NCBI GenBank assembly: GCA_035944135.1
Contig: DASZBM010000006.1
Coordinates: 23,510-87,509 of the forward strand
Origin: Acidobacteriaceae bacterium
GTDB lineage: Bacteria > Acidobacteriota > Terriglobia > Terriglobales > Acidobacteriaceae
Length of the DNA stretch: 64,000 bases
Reading direction: 5' to 3'
In this document: positions 62,833 to 64,000 of the stretch, piece by piece
Layout: the number at the start of each line of letters is the position of its first letter
Position numbering within the stretch: the first letter of the stretch is position 1
Notes under the pieces: model-generated
The model's database searches: none
What the model was told of the DNA's origin: nothing
The model's input: the letters and a program-made list of their open reading frames with translations, nothing else
Translations under genes and position numbers: made by a program

Positions 62833-63741
62833 CTACCGCATCGTGCGCGCGTGTCTGCTCACGATTACCAGCCGCTCATTGGCCAGAATGCGCTTAGCCT
62901 GAGTCTTCGCATGGCTCGCCCACGGGCCGCTCGGGTCAAGCTGAATGTACCGCGTCCAGTGGCGCAGGGCCCGCCGCGGCTCCTGCATGCGCTCATAGGC
63001 GAGCGCCAGATTGTAGTGCGCATCCGCGTACTGCGGAACCAGCCTCAATGCCCGCTCATACGCTGCAATCGCATCCGGCAGCCGCTGCAGCTCATCCAGA
63101 ACATTCCCCAGGTCGAAGAACGCCAGCGCATACTCCGGGTCGGCCTCCGTCGCCCGCCGATACAACGCCTCCGCGCTGTAAAAATCTCGCTCGTTATAGC
63201 GGATCGTCCCCAGATTGATAGCCGCCGCGGCATGGTGGGGCTGAATCTCGAGGATCTCGCCGTAGAGCTCCTTCGCCTCGGCCAGCGTCGCCGAATTCTC
63301 CTCCAGCCGCACCGCGCGCAGGAACATCTCCTGCACCTCAGCCGTGACCGAGTTTGCATCCGCCCCATAACGGCAAGCACGCCGGACCACTGCCAGCCCA
63401 GCCCTCGGAGTCAGTTCAAAATCGAACGCCATCTGACGCGTCATCGGATCCACCAGCGCCCCGCCCTGCCGGAACGCCAGCCGCGACCCACGCGGCACCA
63501 CCGCCAGCTCCAGCAGCGGATTACTCAGTCCCGCGACCTTCTGCATGGCATCCACCGACTGCCGGATGCTCTTTACGGAAATCCTGGTTTCGGCCAGCTT
63601 TCGAAGCTTCCGGAGCTGGACGAGCTCGTCGAACGAATAGTGTTCCGAGGCGGAGATCAAACCCGCCCGCTCCCATGCATTCAACTGTCGATGAGGGAGG
63701 CGAAGGATGCGCAGAACGTCTTCTCGGCGGTACTGGCTCAC
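62833..63741 (-). CDS. MerR-like HTH regulator with TPR repeats
   Basis: About 302 residues from GTG 63741 (an ATG at 63810 would add 23). N-terminal MerR-type winged helix YRREDVLRILRLPHRQLNAW ... AGLI with dimerisation helix (about 1-75). A variable middle (80-140) leads to four or more TPR motifs (about 140-290), e.g. AAINLGTIRYNERDFYSAEA and AHYNLALAYERM. Probably a DNA-binding protein with a protein-interaction scaffold. Ligand and targets unknown. Confidence 0.85.
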   Translation of the reverse strand: MSQYRREDVLRILRLPHRQLNAWERAGLISASEHYSFDELVQLRKLRKLAETRISVKSIRQSVDAMQKVAGLSNPLLELAVVPRGSRLAFRQGGALVDPMTRQMAFDFELTPRAGLAVVRRACRYGADANSVTAEVQEMFLRAVRLEENSATLAEAKELYGEILEIQPHHAAAAINLGTIRYNERDFYSAEALYRRATEADPEYALAFFDLGNVLDELQRLPDAIAAYERALRLVPQYADAHYNLALAYERMQEPRRALRHWTRYIQLDPSGPWASHAKTQAKRILANERLVIVSRHARTMR

Positions 63742-63925
63742 GGCTCGTCTCTCGGTTCCGGAGCGGCCGCCCCACGCGACCGGCTCTGCTCCAGAGTATG
63801 CGGTGCCCACCCGTCGGCATCAAGCAGAGAATGCCTAAGACGTATCTTTTCAGTGGATAACTGGAATCAAATCAGGTTCAGCGCCGTCCATACAGCCAAA
63901 CCAGGCCTCAGTCGCCGCCCCGGTC

Positions 63926-64000
63926 TCACCTGGGCAGGTAAATCGTGGCTCCCTCATGCTCCAGCACCGGCTTGTAGTTCTGGTTGATCGCCGCCGCGAT
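63926..64000 (-). CDS. C-terminal end of an unknown gene (partial)
   Basis: The last 24 codons of a reverse-strand gene ending IYLPR, with TGA at 63926-63928. Frame is open to the window edge and reads as protein (INQNYKPVLEHEGATI). Too short to identify. Confidence 0.55.
   Translation of the reverse strand: MAAAINQNYKPVLEHEGATIYLPR

Noticed and set aside
1..64000. tRNA, rRNA, riboswitch, insertion-sequence and phage genes
   Set aside because: No cloverleaf-like T-loop sequences, rRNA stretches, transposase or integrase proteins were recognised on either strand by eye.

Overview
The window reads as a GC-rich bacterial chromosome segment, most likely from an acidobacterium (Terriglobia/Acidobacteriaceae-like). 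That placement is an inference from gene content and style: many secreted or membrane proteins, a KDG/KDPG sugar-acid module, a MerR-like/TPR regulator, and short hairpin and heptamer repeats between genes. There is no rRNA to confirm it. No tRNA, rRNA, CRISPR array, insertion sequence or prophage was recognised. About 58 genes are supported.

Layout. 1-4.4 kb: the end of an RND efflux permease, then its periplasmic adaptor and outer-membrane lipoprotein, one operon. 4.5-9.1 kb: a secreted alginate-lyase-family protein, a reverse-strand KDG kinase-KDPG aldolase-barstar operon, and mreB. 9.3-12.6 kb: alanine dehydrogenase, a DinB-fold protein, a membrane protein and a frame-disrupted membrane gene. 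12.6-16.4 kb: an NtrY/NtrX-like two-component pair whose regulator lacks the GAFTGA loop. 16.5-17.8 kb: a lower-GC island with a DpnI-type methyl-directed restriction enzyme, a clipped remnant that looks like a second restriction enzyme, and a small zinc-ribbon protein. 18-25 kb: a receiver/RsbRD-like regulator, an acyl desaturase, a TonB-like protein, a large membrane patatin and a zinc-binding thioredoxin. 25-34.4 kb: era, corC, ybeY and phoH on the reverse strand, split by a forward block (YihY family, MFS transporter, O-methyltransferase) and a DUF2062 gene. 34.8-41.2 kb: rpsT, a secreted unknown, an M13 peptidase, an EamA transporter and a small secreted protein. 41.2-48.1 kb: a HAD phosphatase, secreted hydrolase, lytic transglycosylase, LPG-synthase-like membrane protein, nrdR, an isocitrate-dehydrogenase-family enzyme and a copper-protein-like lipoprotein. 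48.1-58.2 kb: diaminopimelate/lysine genes asd-lysC-dapB and dapA-dapD, separated by an aminopeptidase, GNAT, trehalase and TMEM175 channel. 58.2-64 kb: ribonuclease J, a DUF2059 protein, an OPT transporter, a MerR/TPR regulator and the tail of one more gene.

The most unusual content is the DpnI island and three families of dispersed intergenic repeats: a TTTTGCGCAAAA palindrome followed by a G-run in its two fuller copies, a CCCCATTCATG hairpin, and seven-base tandem repeats. The plus strand is C-rich across most of the window, but G equals or exceeds C between about 41 and 52 kb. That may mark an inverted segment.
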